22,038 nucleotides of DNA from Actinomycetes bacterium (GTDB lineage Bacteria > Actinomycetota > Humimicrobiia > JAHJRV01), in assembly GCA_030640275.1 (NCBI GenBank), contig DAOWJR010000017.1, positions 1-22,038 on the forward strand, read 5' to 3'. The notes under the pieces are model-generated. The model made no database searches, was not told the origin of the DNA, and was given only the letters and a program-made list of their open reading frames with translations. Positions 1-6,815 of this stretch are shown here, in pieces. The position numbers were made by a program, and so were the translations under genes. Positions within the stretch are counted from its first letter, which is position 1; every line of letters starts with the position of its first letter.

Positions 1-35
1 CAGTCTGTCCCCTTTGGCCACTCGGGACCTACCCC
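1..35 (-). tRNA. tRNA-Tyr (GUA anticodon), 5' half only
   Basis: Read on the minus strand, this is the 5' half of a class II tRNA. It has a GGGGTAG acceptor strand, a D arm of the CCCGAG...AAAGGG type with the Tyr-like GGCCAAA loop, and the start of an anticodon arm that reads ACAGACTG into the window edge. The edge falls at the first anticodon base, so the anticodon GUA is inferred from the strong resemblance to bacterial tRNA-Tyr and is not seen complete. By my numbering position 8 is G where U is nearly invariant. The rest of the gene lies outside the window. Confidence 0.8.
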
Positions 36-74
36 AAAAACCATATTTTAGTAAAAAGAAAATTATTTTTAAAA

Positions 75-132
75 AATTATACCAAAAATTCTATCAATAA
101 AAAACAAAACTCTAAACTTGAAAGATTGGAGC
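75..132. repeat. Direct repeat copy A, upstream of tRNA-Tyr
   Basis: On the plus strand this stretch begins aattatacc and ends ttgaaagattggagc. It matches 310-363 along almost its whole length, with a few substitutions and small gaps in the A-rich middle. It lies between the two tRNA genes and reaches into the encoded CCA end of tRNA-Thr. It contains the likely promoter of tRNA-Tyr. The two copies look like a duplicated tRNA promoter unit. Confidence 0.6.
76..84 (-). promoter_or_regulatory. Extended -10 promoter for tRNA-Tyr
   Basis: On the minus strand the sequence is TGGTATAAT, an extended -10 (TGn plus a perfect TATAAT). It is about 40 bases upstream of the tRNA-Tyr 5' end. No good -35 hexamer is visible 16-18 bases upstream, only a T-rich run, which is tolerated when the -10 is extended. 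The same element precedes tRNA-Thr at 311-319. Confidence 0.5.
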
Positions 133-201
133 CGGCGATCGGATTTGAACCAATGACCTGCTGATTACAAATCAGCTGCTCTACCACTGAGCTACACCGG
201 C
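127..201 (-). tRNA. tRNA-Thr (UGU anticodon), CCA encoded
   Basis: The minus strand folds into a complete cloverleaf. Acceptor strand GCCGGTG (201-195) pairs with CGCCGGC (137-131) with one G-U pair. The D arm reads GCTCAGTGGTAGAGC. The anticodon stem GCTGA/TCAGC encloses loop TTTGTAA, giving anticodon TGT, which reads ACA threonine codons. The T arm contains GGTTCAAATCC. The discriminator is U and the CCA end is encoded at 129-127. A tRNA cluster just after sigH fits the order known in many bacteria, where tRNAs and the secE-nusG region follow sigH. Confidence 0.95.
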
Positions 202-309
202 CTACTAGATGTTCCTTTCAAGTGACACCTCCAACGACTAAAGCTGTTGGGTTTCTTTCTAATTTATTGCTAATGCTTTTTTATATAAATAATAGCATTT
301 TTGTAGTTC

Positions 310-363
310 AATTATACCAAAATTTTTTACACTAAAAAATAAATACTCTTGAAAGATTTGAGC
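310..363. repeat. Direct repeat copy B, upstream of tRNA-Thr
   Basis: This is the second copy of the element at 75-132, also running from aattatacc to ttgaaagatttgagc on the plus strand, slightly shorter through gaps in the A-rich middle. It carries the same extended -10 box in the same orientation. It does not adjoin a tRNA 3' end as copy A does, so it may be the scar of a tandem duplication in which a tRNA was lost. Confidence 0.6.
311..319 (-). promoter_or_regulatory. Extended -10 promoter for tRNA-Thr
   Basis: On the minus strand the sequence is TGGTATAAT (TGn-TATAAT), identical to the box before tRNA-Tyr. Transcription would start about 100 bases before the tRNA-Thr 5' end. The -35 region is only T-rich. 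The presence of the same box before both tRNAs strengthens the call. Confidence 0.5.
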
Positions 364-372
364 ATAGTTTCT

Positions 373-422
373 CTCCCCTTTATACTCGATTCCCCTTCTT
401 TAATAGAAGGGGATAGGGGGAG
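373..422. repeat. GC-rich inverted repeat (two-part hairpin)
   Basis: The inner stem is a perfect 9-bp TCCCCTTCT (391-399) with AGAAGGGGA (405-413) around loop TTAAT. An outer 6-bp stem CTCCCC (373-378) with GGGGAG (417-422) is separated from it by an asymmetric internal loop. It is by far the most G+C-rich patch of this spacer. No T run follows on either strand, so it does not look like an intrinsic terminator. It could be a dispersed intergenic repeat of the REP or MITE kind; I see no second full copy in the window. Confidence 0.6.
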
Positions 423-495
423 GGTTATCTATACTTTTCAAAAAATATTATTAATTAAAACAGACCAATAAAAAAAATTTACCTTAAAAATTTTG

Positions 496-524
496 TAATC
501 TTTTAAGAGGTTTTTGAAAGATTA
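496..524 (-). terminator. Weak hairpin overlapping the sigH stop
   Basis: On the minus strand TAATCTTT (524-517) can pair with AAAGATTA (503-496) across a 13-base loop. Downstream lie AATTTTT and, further on, a run of eight T. The stem is all AT except one pair and the loop is long, so termination here would be inefficient. Read-through into the tRNA genes remains possible. Confidence 0.3.
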
Positions 525-1187
525 GGTTAAAGATTTATAATCGTTAAGATGAGTCTCTAATTTTCTCTTTATTCTCTGAAGAGCATTATCAACTGATTTC
601 ACTTTTAAGTTCAAAGTATGAGCAATTTCAATATAAGTTTTTCCCTTCATATACAAACTTAGTACTGATGCCTCTAATTTTGATAAAAACTTCTCAAATA
701 TTTCTTTAATAGTTTCAATCACTTCGCTACTTATTACAAGTTGTTCAGGATCATTTAGTTCCTTAATTTTTAGTATTTCAAAAAGTGGATGAGAAGTTTC
801 TTCATTGCTATAAAATGGCTTATTTAGCGAAATGTAACAGTTTAAAGGAATATGCTTTTGTCGAGTGGCATTTTTAATAGCAGTTATTATTTGTCTTGTT
901 ATACACAGTTCAGCAAATGATTTAAAAGATGTTTCATTGCCAGCTTTGAAATCCTTTATAGATTTAAAAAGACCTATCATACCTTCCTGTATTAGATCAT
1001 CATATTCAGCCCCTATTAAAAAGTATGAACGAGCTTTATACCTTACAAGATTGCTATACTTTCCTAAAATATAGTTGAGTGCTCTCTCGTCTCCTTCTTT
1101 AGCTCTTTCTACTATTTGATTTTCCTCAAAGACCTCGGAACTTTTAATTTTTTTTGGTGTATATGATAGTTCGATGTTCAAGTTCAT
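522..1187 (-). CDS. sigH: RNA polymerase sigma-H type factor (sigma-70 family)
   Basis: This 221-residue protein closely resembles Bacillus SigH (about 218 residues) along its length. Region 2 shows ARSYFLIGAEYDDLIQEGMIG and the core-binding stretch FKSFAELCITRQIITAIKNA, followed by TRQKHIPLN. Region 4 carries a helix-turn-helix ending VDNALQRIKRKLE. In Bacillota SigH directs early sporulation, competence and stationary-phase genes; here the regulon is unknown and no sporulation gene is in view. The ATG at 1187 sits almost on top of AAAAGGA. A TTG two codons later (1181) has a better 7-base spacing and may be the real start. The gene has its own promoter at 1288-1317 and lies next to yacP, as in Bacillota. 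Confidence 0.93.
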   Translation of the reverse strand: MNLNIELSYTPKKIKSSEVFEENQIVERAKEGDERALNYILGKYSNLVRYKARSYFLIGAEYDDLIQEGMIGLFKSIKDFKAGNETSFKSFAELCITRQIITAIKNATRQKHIPLNCYISLNKPFYSNEETSHPLFEILKIKELNDPEQLVISSEVIETIKEIFEKFLSKLEASVLSLYMKGKTYIEIAHTLNLKVKSVDNALQRIKRKLETHLNDYKSLT

Positions 1188-1256
1188 ATCCTTTTATAAA
1201 GAAAAAACAGTGAAAAAATGCTATTAAAATATAACTTTTATAGGTCTTTAAAAATT

Positions 1257-1264
1257 TCACCTCC
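1257..1264 (-). promoter_or_regulatory. Strong Shine-Dalgarno sequence without an obvious gene, in the sigH leader
   Basis: The leader contains GGAGGTGA, a near-perfect match to the 16S rRNA tail, about 70 bases before the sigH start. No ATG, GTG or TTG follows at normal spacing. A GTG inside the motif itself opens a 38-codon frame (1144-1260) with a hydrophobic middle that overlaps the sigH start, but its spacing is wrong. The motif could serve a tiny leader peptide, a ribosome standby site, or nothing. Confidence 0.35.
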
Positions 1265-1287
1265 ACAATGTTGAGTAAAACCATTAT

Positions 1288-1317
1288 ATTATATATTTAT
1301 GTAATAATCTTCGTCAA
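1288..1317 (-). promoter_or_regulatory. sigma-70-type promoter of sigH
   Basis: On the minus strand TTGACG (1317-1312) is followed after 18 bases by TATAAT (1293-1288). This is a 5/6 -35 and a perfect -10, the best promoter match I found in the window. Transcription would start near 1281, giving a leader of about 95 bases before sigH. It lies in the yacP-sigH gap, so sigH can be expressed apart from the upstream operon. Confidence 0.75.
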
Positions 1318-1351
1318 TATAATTTCATCAATTTTAGGGGTAAAGCTAAAC

Positions 1352-1879
1352 TTATACTTTACCCTTTCTTATTTTATCTAACTTTCTTTCAATTTTTTTA
1401 TCAATTCTTTTACTTATAGGTACATTCAGTTTATTCGAAAAAATATCTCTACTTCTTATTTCTCTTTTTAACTGTTTTAGTTTACTTTTAAGTTGTCTTG
1501 TTGTCATTCTAAAAGCTCCTCCACCAAAAGTTACCCTCTGGTGAGTGTAATCAGATGTTACAACAAAAATCCTTTTTCCTTTATTTTTATAAACTAAAGT
1601 CTCAGTAAGATTATCTGCGCTTTGCCCTTTTTTTGTAAATAAAACAGTAACTTTATCTTTTACCTCATTTTTTAAAAAAACATTTCCTTTGTTTGATGAG
1701 TCAAATACTACAGTTACTGACCAACCTCTATGTCTCGCCAATTGATTAAGATCCTCTATCAACTTATTTCTAAGTTGCTCAAGTTCAATTTTAGAAATTT
1801 TGTTCATTTTCATTGTGCTGTGTAAATAGTTATAACCATCAACTATAACCATTGTTTTTTCATTCGTTGGTGAATTCAC
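1352..1879 (-). CDS. yacP: YacP-like NYN/PIN-fold ribonuclease
   Basis: This 175-residue protein belongs to the YacP/Rae1 NYN-domain family. In Bacillus the homologue (Rae1) is a ribosome-associated endoribonuclease. The N-terminal VIVDGYN carries the acidic metal-binding Asp. VVFDSS follows near the middle, and the late motif TSDYTHQRV provides further acidic residues of the PIN-like fold. The C-terminal third is very lysine/arginine-rich, suitable for RNA or ribosome contact. The start is GTG at 1879, preceded by a GGGGG run 8 bases upstream; the first ATG (codon 10) would cut into the start of the domain. It follows rlmB by 17 bases and precedes sigH, the order known in Bacillota. Confidence 0.85.
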   Translation of the reverse strand: MNSPTNEKTMVIVDGYNYLHSTMKMNKISKIELEQLRNKLIEDLNQLARHRGWSVTVVFDSSNKGNVFLKNEVKDKVTVLFTKKGQSADNLTETLVYKNKGKRIFVVTSDYTHQRVTFGGGAFRMTTRQLKSKLKQLKREIRSRDIFSNKLNVPISKRIDKKIERKLDKIRKGKV

Positions 1880-1896
1880 TTTCTTAACCCCCTAAT

Positions 1897-2670
1897 TTAT
1901 ATTCTTTTAAGTTTTTTCATTACTTCATGTAGAATAATTCCCGTTGTCACTGAAACATTCAATGAAGGTATCTTTCCAGAAGTCTTGATTTTAACAACTA
2001 AATCGCAGTTACTTAATAAAAGTCTACCTATTCCTTTATGTTCGCTTCCCATCACAATAGCAAGGGGACATAAGATTTCCATCCGGTTAATTGAAATATC
2101 AGCTCTATCTGAGGTTCCAATAACCCAAAAACCTTCTTCCTTTAACTTCTCAACAGTTTTGTTTAAATTCACAACTCTTGCAATCCTCAAATGCTCACAC
2201 GCACCAGAGGAAGCTCTGCAAACAGATGAAGTAATTTTTGCACTTCTTCTATCTGGAATTACAACTCCATCTATAGAAAACGCTTGACATGTTCTAAGTA
2301 TAGCTCCAAAATTCTGTGGATCTTTTATACCATCTAAAATTACAATTACGGGGTTCTTATTTTTAATTTCATTTAAAAGTGAGGATAAAGAGAAATATTT
2401 GTATGGCGATGTTATTGCAATTACTCCTTGGTGTTGAATTCCAATTTTGTTCAAGAAATTTCTATCTACTAATTTAATATGTACTGATTCATCCTTAGCC
2501 AGATTTGAAATCTGTTTTAATCGGATATTTTTACCAATAGCTTTATCAATATATACTAATTTTACTTTGCGTGGTCCACTTAATGCCTCGTAAACTGCAT
2601 TTCTTCCCTCCACTACTGCATTACCTTTTTTCAACCTCTCATCTTTCAAAAGAGATGAGTTCTTTTTCAA
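1897..2670 (-). CDS. rlmB: 23S rRNA 2'-O-methyltransferase, SpoU/TrmH family (RlmB)
   Basis: This 257-residue protein has the two-part layout of the RlmB branch of the SPOUT family. An N-terminal substrate-binding domain starts at VVEGRNAVYEAL. The trefoil-knot domain holds motif 1 (DPQNFGAILRTCQAF), motif 2 (IVMGSEHKGI) and motif 3 (PSLNVSVTTGI). RlmB methylates the ribose of G2251 in the 23S rRNA P-loop; the exact target here is inferred from family and from its place next to cysS. The start is TTG, overlapping the cysS stop codon (TTGA), with GGAGG five bases before it, so the two genes are probably translationally coupled. Confidence 0.9.
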   Translation of the reverse strand: MKKNSSLLKDERLKKGNAVVEGRNAVYEALSGPRKVKLVYIDKAIGKNIRLKQISNLAKDESVHIKLVDRNFLNKIGIQHQGVIAITSPYKYFSLSSLLNEIKNKNPVIVILDGIKDPQNFGAILRTCQAFSIDGVVIPDRRSAKITSSVCRASSGACEHLRIARVVNLNKTVEKLKEEGFWVIGTSDRADISINRMEILCPLAIVMGSEHKGIGRLLLSNCDLVVKIKTSGKIPSLNVSVTTGIILHEVMKKLKRI

Positions 2671-4271
2671 CTAAACCTCCACTTAGTACCTGATGGTGTA
2701 TCTTTTATAGATATTCCAATCTCTTTTAACTTCTTTCTTATATTATCTGCAAAAACCCAGTTCTTTTTTTCTCTTGCTTTACTGCGAAGTGAAAGAATTA
2801 CTTCTATACTGTCTTCTAAGTTTAATTTTGATATATTTGACGGAGATAATTTTGTAGCATCTTGAGGATAAAGCTTAACAGCTTTTTCATAAATCTTTGA
2901 AGCTATATTGTTGAGCTCATCTTCTAACTTTTTCTTAATAGTTAAAGAACCATTTACTTTACTTACACCTTTTATGGTTCCAGCTATTTTGTTAATTTTC
3001 TTGTCTGATAAATCTAAACCTAAGACAGATGTTAATTCAATTATTATACTCTTTGCATTTATTAAGATCTGTTTAATTTCAGGTGTTAGTTTAAAAGATT
3101 GTAAATGTACGACCTTGTTTAATTCTCTGGAAAATTTAAAAATATAAGATAACGCTCTGGCAGTATTAAAGTCATCATCCATCGCATCCTCAAAATTTGT
3201 TCTTAAATTACTTATCTCCTCTTCTAAGTGCGAGATTTCATTCAGTAAAGAACCTTCAGATTTTTGTTCTTCCTGTGACAGTGTTATGTTGATATCATGA
3301 ATTGTATTTAAAAGTTTTTCATGCGCTTGATTACAAGCCTCAAGAACCTTTGGAGTATAATCAACATCATTTCTGTAATGAGTATTAAGGGACATGATTC
3401 TAACAACATTGGGATCATACATTTCTAATACATCCTTGGCAAAAACCCAATTCCTTAAAGATTTTGACATCTTAACTTTATCTATATTCACAAATCCATT
3501 ATGTATCCAATATCGAACAAATGGTTCAGAGCCGGTATATGCTTCTGATTGAGCTATCTCATTTTCATGATGAGGAAATATAAGGTCTTTTCCACCACCA
3601 TGAATATCAAATCCCATATCTAAATAATTCAATGACATTGCAGAACACTCAATATGCCACCCAGGTCTTCCTTCCCCCCATGGAGTATTCCACTTCGGTT
3701 CGCCAGGTTTTGAAGCCTTCCAAAGAGCAAAATCATATGGATTTCTCTTTCCTTTAACAACACGTGCTCTCTTTCCCTCTATAAGCTCAGTTATATTCTT
3801 TTTTGATAACTTGCCATAAGATTTGAATTTTTCAATTGCAAAGTAGACACTGCCATTTGAAACATAAGCATATTCCTTATCAATTAATACCTTTATCATC
3901 TCAATCATTTCATCAATATGCTCAGTTGCTTTAGGGCTGAAATCCGGTCGTAAAATATTTAACATGTCAGAAACCTTCCAGAAAGCAGGTTCATATTTTC
4001 TTGAAATATCTGTTGCGGAAAGATTCTCCTCAATACTCTGATTTATTATTCTGTCTTCAATATCAGTGATATTTTGAACATGTATTACCTTATATCCCTT
4101 ATAAATTAGATACCTTTTTATTACATCAAATACCAAATAAGAGTGTGCATTTCCTATATGAATGTGGTTATAAACAGTTGGACCACATACATACATATAA
4201 ACCATGCCCTCTTCTCTTGGTATAAATTCCTCTTTTTTTCCCGTTAATGTGTTAAATATCTTTATACCCAA
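2667..4271 (-). CDS. cysS: Cysteinyl-tRNA synthetase
   Basis: This class I aminoacyl-tRNA synthetase has 534 residues, long compared with about 460 in Escherichia coli. The HIGH-type motif is HIGN at residues 38-41 and the KMSKS loop is at 267-271. The zinc ligands Cys29, Cys209, His234 and Glu238 are all present at nearly the same positions as in the E. coli enzyme. The added length is in the C-terminal half, where a lysine-rich helical region precedes the usual anticodon-binding end. The start is TTG at 4271, with GGAG five bases upstream. It follows ispF by 66 bases. The cysE and gltX genes that usually neighbour cysS in Bacillota are absent. Confidence 0.97.
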   Translation of the reverse strand: MGIKIFNTLTGKKEEFIPREEGMVYMYVCGPTVYNHIHIGNAHSYLVFDVIKRYLIYKGYKVIHVQNITDIEDRIINQSIEENLSATDISRKYEPAFWKVSDMLNILRPDFSPKATEHIDEMIEMIKVLIDKEYAYVSNGSVYFAIEKFKSYGKLSKKNITELIEGKRARVVKGKRNPYDFALWKASKPGEPKWNTPWGEGRPGWHIECSAMSLNYLDMGFDIHGGGKDLIFPHHENEIAQSEAYTGSEPFVRYWIHNGFVNIDKVKMSKSLRNWVFAKDVLEMYDPNVVRIMSLNTHYRNDVDYTPKVLEACNQAHEKLLNTIHDINITLSQEEQKSEGSLLNEISHLEEEISNLRTNFEDAMDDDFNTARALSYIFKFSRELNKVVHLQSFKLTPEIKQILINAKSIIIELTSVLGLDLSDKKINKIAGTIKGVSKVNGSLTIKKKLEDELNNIASKIYEKAVKLYPQDATKLSPSNISKLNLEDSIEVILSLRSKAREKKNWVFADNIRKKLKEIGISIKDTPSGTKWRFS

Positions 4272-4337
4272 TTTATCTCCAAATTCTTAAAAATTATAAT
4301 CAAATCAGAATTATTTTAAAACTAAGATTAAATATTA

Positions 4338-4808
4338 TTAAGAAGAAATCATAGCAACTGCAAAGGCAGATATAGCATCGCCTTTTCCTAAAATACCAAT
4401 ACCTTCAGAACTTTTTGCTTTCACATTAATATTTTTTAAATCTATTTTTAAATGATATGATAAATTTTTCCTCATATCTTTTATATATGATGAAAGCCTT
4501 GGTTTCTGACAGATAATAACTGCATCAACATTCTCAATCTTAAAACCTTTTTCCATTAACGATGAAACGACTTTATCCAAAAGAATCATGCTTGAAATAT
4601 CTTTATACCTTTCGTCACTTGCTGGAAAAAGTTCACCTATATCCCCAAGTGCAACTGCTCCTAAAAGAGCATCCATTATGGCGTGAGTTAGAACATCTGC
4701 ATCTGAGTGTCCAGATAGACCTTTTTCATATTCTAATTCAACTCCACCAATAATTAACTTTCTTTTATAAACTAATGGGTGAATATCAAAACCCAAGCCA
4801 ACTTTCAT
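4338..4808 (-). CDS. ispF: 2-C-methyl-D-erythritol 2,4-cyclodiphosphate synthase
   Basis: This 156-residue protein has the usual IspF length. It forms the cyclic diphosphate in the MEP pathway of isoprenoid synthesis, with release of CMP. The metal ligands Asp8, His10 (GFDIH) and His42 are present, as are the GHSDADVLTHAIMDALLGA signature (33-51) and the C-terminal KAKSSEGIGILGKGDAI, which lines the cytidine pocket. It is separated from ispD, which acts two steps earlier, by a 155-base spacer holding a trinucleotide repeat. The ribosome-binding site is weak (AGAGG 11 bases upstream, or AAAGAG next to the ATG). Confidence 0.97.
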   Translation of the reverse strand: MKVGLGFDIHPLVYKRKLIIGGVELEYEKGLSGHSDADVLTHAIMDALLGAVALGDIGELFPASDERYKDISSMILLDKVVSSLMEKGFKIENVDAVIICQKPRLSSYIKDMRKNLSYHLKIDLKNINVKAKSSEGIGILGKGDAISAFAVAMISS

Positions 4809-4885
4809 CTCTTTGTAGACCTCTTTTAAATAATCCCTGCTAACTTAATACTCTCTTGTACCCCTCCCTGTAATTAGAGGCGTTC

Positions 4886-4966
4886 ATTATTATTGTTGTT
4901 GTTATTATTACTATTATTGTTATTGTTGTTGCTGCTACTACTACTGCTGTTTTTTTATTACTATTA
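4886..4966. repeat. Imperfect trinucleotide repeat tract between ispD and ispF
   Basis: From 4886 to 4951 the plus strand consists of 22 uninterrupted triplets, each of the form [A/G][T/C]T (ATT, GTT, ACT, GCT). A T run then shifts the phase and similar triplets continue to 4966. On the minus strand the triplets are AAT, AAC, AGT and AGC. They lie in the same frame as ispD but follow its stop TAA and three more stops in a row (TAG, TAA, TAA), so they are not translated from ispD. I see no start codon that would make the tract coding. Confidence 0.85.
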
Positions 4967-5662
4967 TTTAAGTCTCCTTCTATTTAAAATAGTCTCAGCT
5001 AATATTAAATCAAAATCTGTAGTGATTTTAATATTTTCAACTGACCCCCGTACCAAATGAATTTCATATCCAAGATTCTCTGCCAGACTGGCATCATCTG
5101 TTCCAATAAATCCAGTTTCACTCGCTTTTAAATATGCTTCCATAATTATAGAATATGGAAAAACTTGTGGAGTTTGAGCTGCCCATAATATATTTCTATT
5201 AAATGTATTTGATATTGTTTTGTTGGATCTTGACTCTTTGATGGTGTCTTGAACTGGAATGGCAACAACTACCCCATCTGAGTCATAAGCAGCTTTAGCT
5301 GCTTTATCAATAAGCTCTGGGGTTATTAAAAATCTTGCTCCATCATGAATTGCAACTAAATTTGTGTCTGATGGTAGTGCTTTTAAACCATTAAGAACAG
5401 AATATTGTCTCTCCTCTCCTCCAGCAACTATTTCTCTTACTTTTTTATACCTATATTTGTTAATAATAATTTTCTTACATTTTTCAATATCAGATTCATT
5501 TATCACTAACACTATTTGATCAATAAGAGAAGACTTTTCAAAAGCATCTAATGTATGTGCCAAAATTGGTTTTCCACCAATAAATATAAACTGCTTACTA
5601 ACAGCAGAGTTCATTCTTCTACTTTTGCCAGCAGCGACAATGATACCGTAGTTCTTTTTCAT
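4964..5662 (-). CDS. ispD: 2-C-methyl-D-erythritol 4-phosphate cytidylyltransferase
   Basis: This 232-residue protein makes CDP-methylerythritol from CTP and MEP, the third step of the MEP pathway. The nucleotide-binding loop AAGKSRRM (10-17) and the following SKQF supply the conserved Arg and Lys. IHDGARFLI and AIPVQDTIKE form the middle of the active site, AAQTPQVF is intact, and the end ITTDFDLILAE is typical. The ATG lies five bases after the stop codon of the PIN/TRAM gene, which points to one transcript. Its four tandem in-frame stops are embedded in the trinucleotide tract. Confidence 0.96.
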   Translation of the reverse strand: MKKNYGIIVAAGKSRRMNSAVSKQFIFIGGKPILAHTLDAFEKSSLIDQIVLVINESDIEKCKKIIINKYRYKKVREIVAGGEERQYSVLNGLKALPSDTNLVAIHDGARFLITPELIDKAAKAAYDSDGVVVAIPVQDTIKESRSNKTISNTFNRNILWAAQTPQVFPYSIIMEAYLKASETGFIGTDDASLAENLGYEIHLVRGSVENIKITTDFDLILAETILNRRRLK

Positions 5663-5666
5663 TCTT

Positions 5667-6773
5667 TTATCGCTTATTAAAAAATCTCTTTCGATTTTCC
5701 TTTAATAATTTCGTAAATATCATTCTTCCAGCAAGGGTTTGTAAAAATCCTTTAACCTCTACATTCACAGTTTCTCCAACCAACTTTTTACCATTTTCCA
5801 CAACAATCATAGTTCCGTCGTCTAAATATGCTATTCCTTGATCCTCTTCTTTCCCCTCCCTGATCACCTGAACAGTAATTTTTTCACCTGGCAGTATAAT
5901 CTGTTTCACTGCATTAGAAAGTTCATTAACATTTAGAACTTCAATCCTCTTTAATCTTGCCACCTTATTTAGATTATAGTCATTGGTAATAATGGATGAT
6001 TTTAATTCTTTCGCCAATTGAACTAATTTAGAATCGACACCCTCTAAATTAGGAAAGTCAGTATCTATAATTTTGACTTTTACTTTTTTCTCTTCCCTGA
6101 GTTTATGGAGCATATCCAGACCTATTCTTCCTCTCTTTCTCTTTAAATCTTCAGATGAATCTGCTAATTTTTGTAACTCTTCTATAACAAAATTTGGAAT
6201 TATTATCGCCCCTTCTACAAATCCGGTACTACAGATATGATATATCCTTCCATCTATAATTGAGCTGGTATCTAAAATCTTGGATTTTGCATTGTATTTC
6301 TCATGAGAAATTGCACCCTTTTCAACATGGATTTTATCTTTTTTTCTTATTAAATTTAGAATTCTATCTTTATTTTTATATACAATCCTTGTTGTAAATA
6401 AAATAATTAATGAGTAGACAAACATAGAAATGACGGTTCCAATTATTGATAGTAACTGAATTTTACTCAATACTAAATAAGCTGGGAGTCCTATTGCTAT
6501 TCCCAGCAAAATTCCAATAATGGAAAAAATTAGATCAGGTATTGGCATTCTTCCAATAAAATCTTCAATCTTACCCTGAAAATATTTCAAATATTTTCCT
6601 ACATAGCCACCTAATATAAGTCCTATAATTCCAAAAATTAAAGAAAATGATATAAAGCCAATATAAAATTGAACAATATTAGTTAGATGACCTGGATAAA
6701 GATAATTTGAAAGTTGATAACTAAATACAATTCCTAACAAAATAAAAAATGCTCTAGTGAGCACTATTATCAT
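5667..6773 (-). CDS. Membrane-anchored PIN and TRAM domain protein (YacL family)
   Basis: This 368-residue protein matches the YacL family in length and layout. Four hydrophobic segments lie at about residues 3-26, 36-60, 78-103 and 106-131. A short basic linker follows, then a PIN domain starting KILDTSSIIDGRI with acidic residues Asp168 and Asp174 and a later SIITNDYNLNK. A C-terminal TRAM domain runs from about residue 293 (ILPGEKITVQVI onward). PIN domains are usually metal-dependent ribonucleases and TRAM domains bind RNA, so a membrane-tethered RNase is the usual inference; the substrate is unknown. The ATG is preceded by GAGGTG at 7 bases. The position between carD and ispD is common in Bacillota. 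Confidence 0.9.
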   Translation of the reverse strand: MIIVLTRAFFILLGIVFSYQLSNYLYPGHLTNIVQFYIGFISFSLIFGIIGLILGGYVGKYLKYFQGKIEDFIGRMPIPDLIFSIIGILLGIAIGLPAYLVLSKIQLLSIIGTVISMFVYSLIILFTTRIVYKNKDRILNLIRKKDKIHVEKGAISHEKYNAKSKILDTSSIIDGRIYHICSTGFVEGAIIIPNFVIEELQKLADSSEDLKRKRGRIGLDMLHKLREEKKVKVKIIDTDFPNLEGVDSKLVQLAKELKSSIITNDYNLNKVARLKRIEVLNVNELSNAVKQIILPGEKITVQVIREGKEEDQGIAYLDDGTMIVVENGKKLVGETVNVEVKGFLQTLAGRMIFTKLLKENRKRFFNKR

Positions 6774-6815
6774 AATATTTCACCTCTCTTTAATATAAAA
6801 TACATGAAGGAATAA

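Larger units (their letters stand above)
202..521 (-). other. Gene-free region between tRNA-Thr and sigH
   Basis: This 320-base stretch has no convincing coding sequence. It holds the likely tRNA-Thr promoter, direct repeat copy B, a GC-rich inverted repeat at 373-422, and an AT-rich hairpin at 272-299 (AATGCT/AGCATT) in the presumed tRNA leader. An imperfect hairpin at 231-250 (CCAAC/GTTGG) lies about 30 bases upstream of the tRNA 5' end and could be part of a precursor removed by RNase P; that role is a guess. Confidence 0.6.

Noticed and set aside
272..299. Hairpin AATGCT/AGCATT followed by TTTTT on the plus strand as a terminator
   Set aside because: There is no plus-strand gene for it to end, and on the minus strand no T run follows.
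865..1074. Plus-strand 69-codon frame
   Set aside because: It lies wholly inside sigH on the other strand and shows no family resemblance or ribosome-binding site; it is a shadow of a conserved gene.
1144..1260. A 38-residue membrane-like peptide gene ahead of sigH
   Set aside because: Its GTG start overlaps the Shine-Dalgarno motif, so initiation there would be badly spaced. I kept it only as a leader observation.
4272..4337. T-box or other tRNA-sensing riboswitch before cysS (and before lysS)
   Set aside because: The gaps are too short and lack the T-box core sequence and a terminator/antiterminator pair.
4874..4954. The trinucleotide tract as a coding Asn/Ser run (AAT, AAC, AGT, AGC codons) in frame with ispD
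   Set aside because: Four in-frame stops separate it from ispD, the frame has no start codon of its own and closes soon after the tract.
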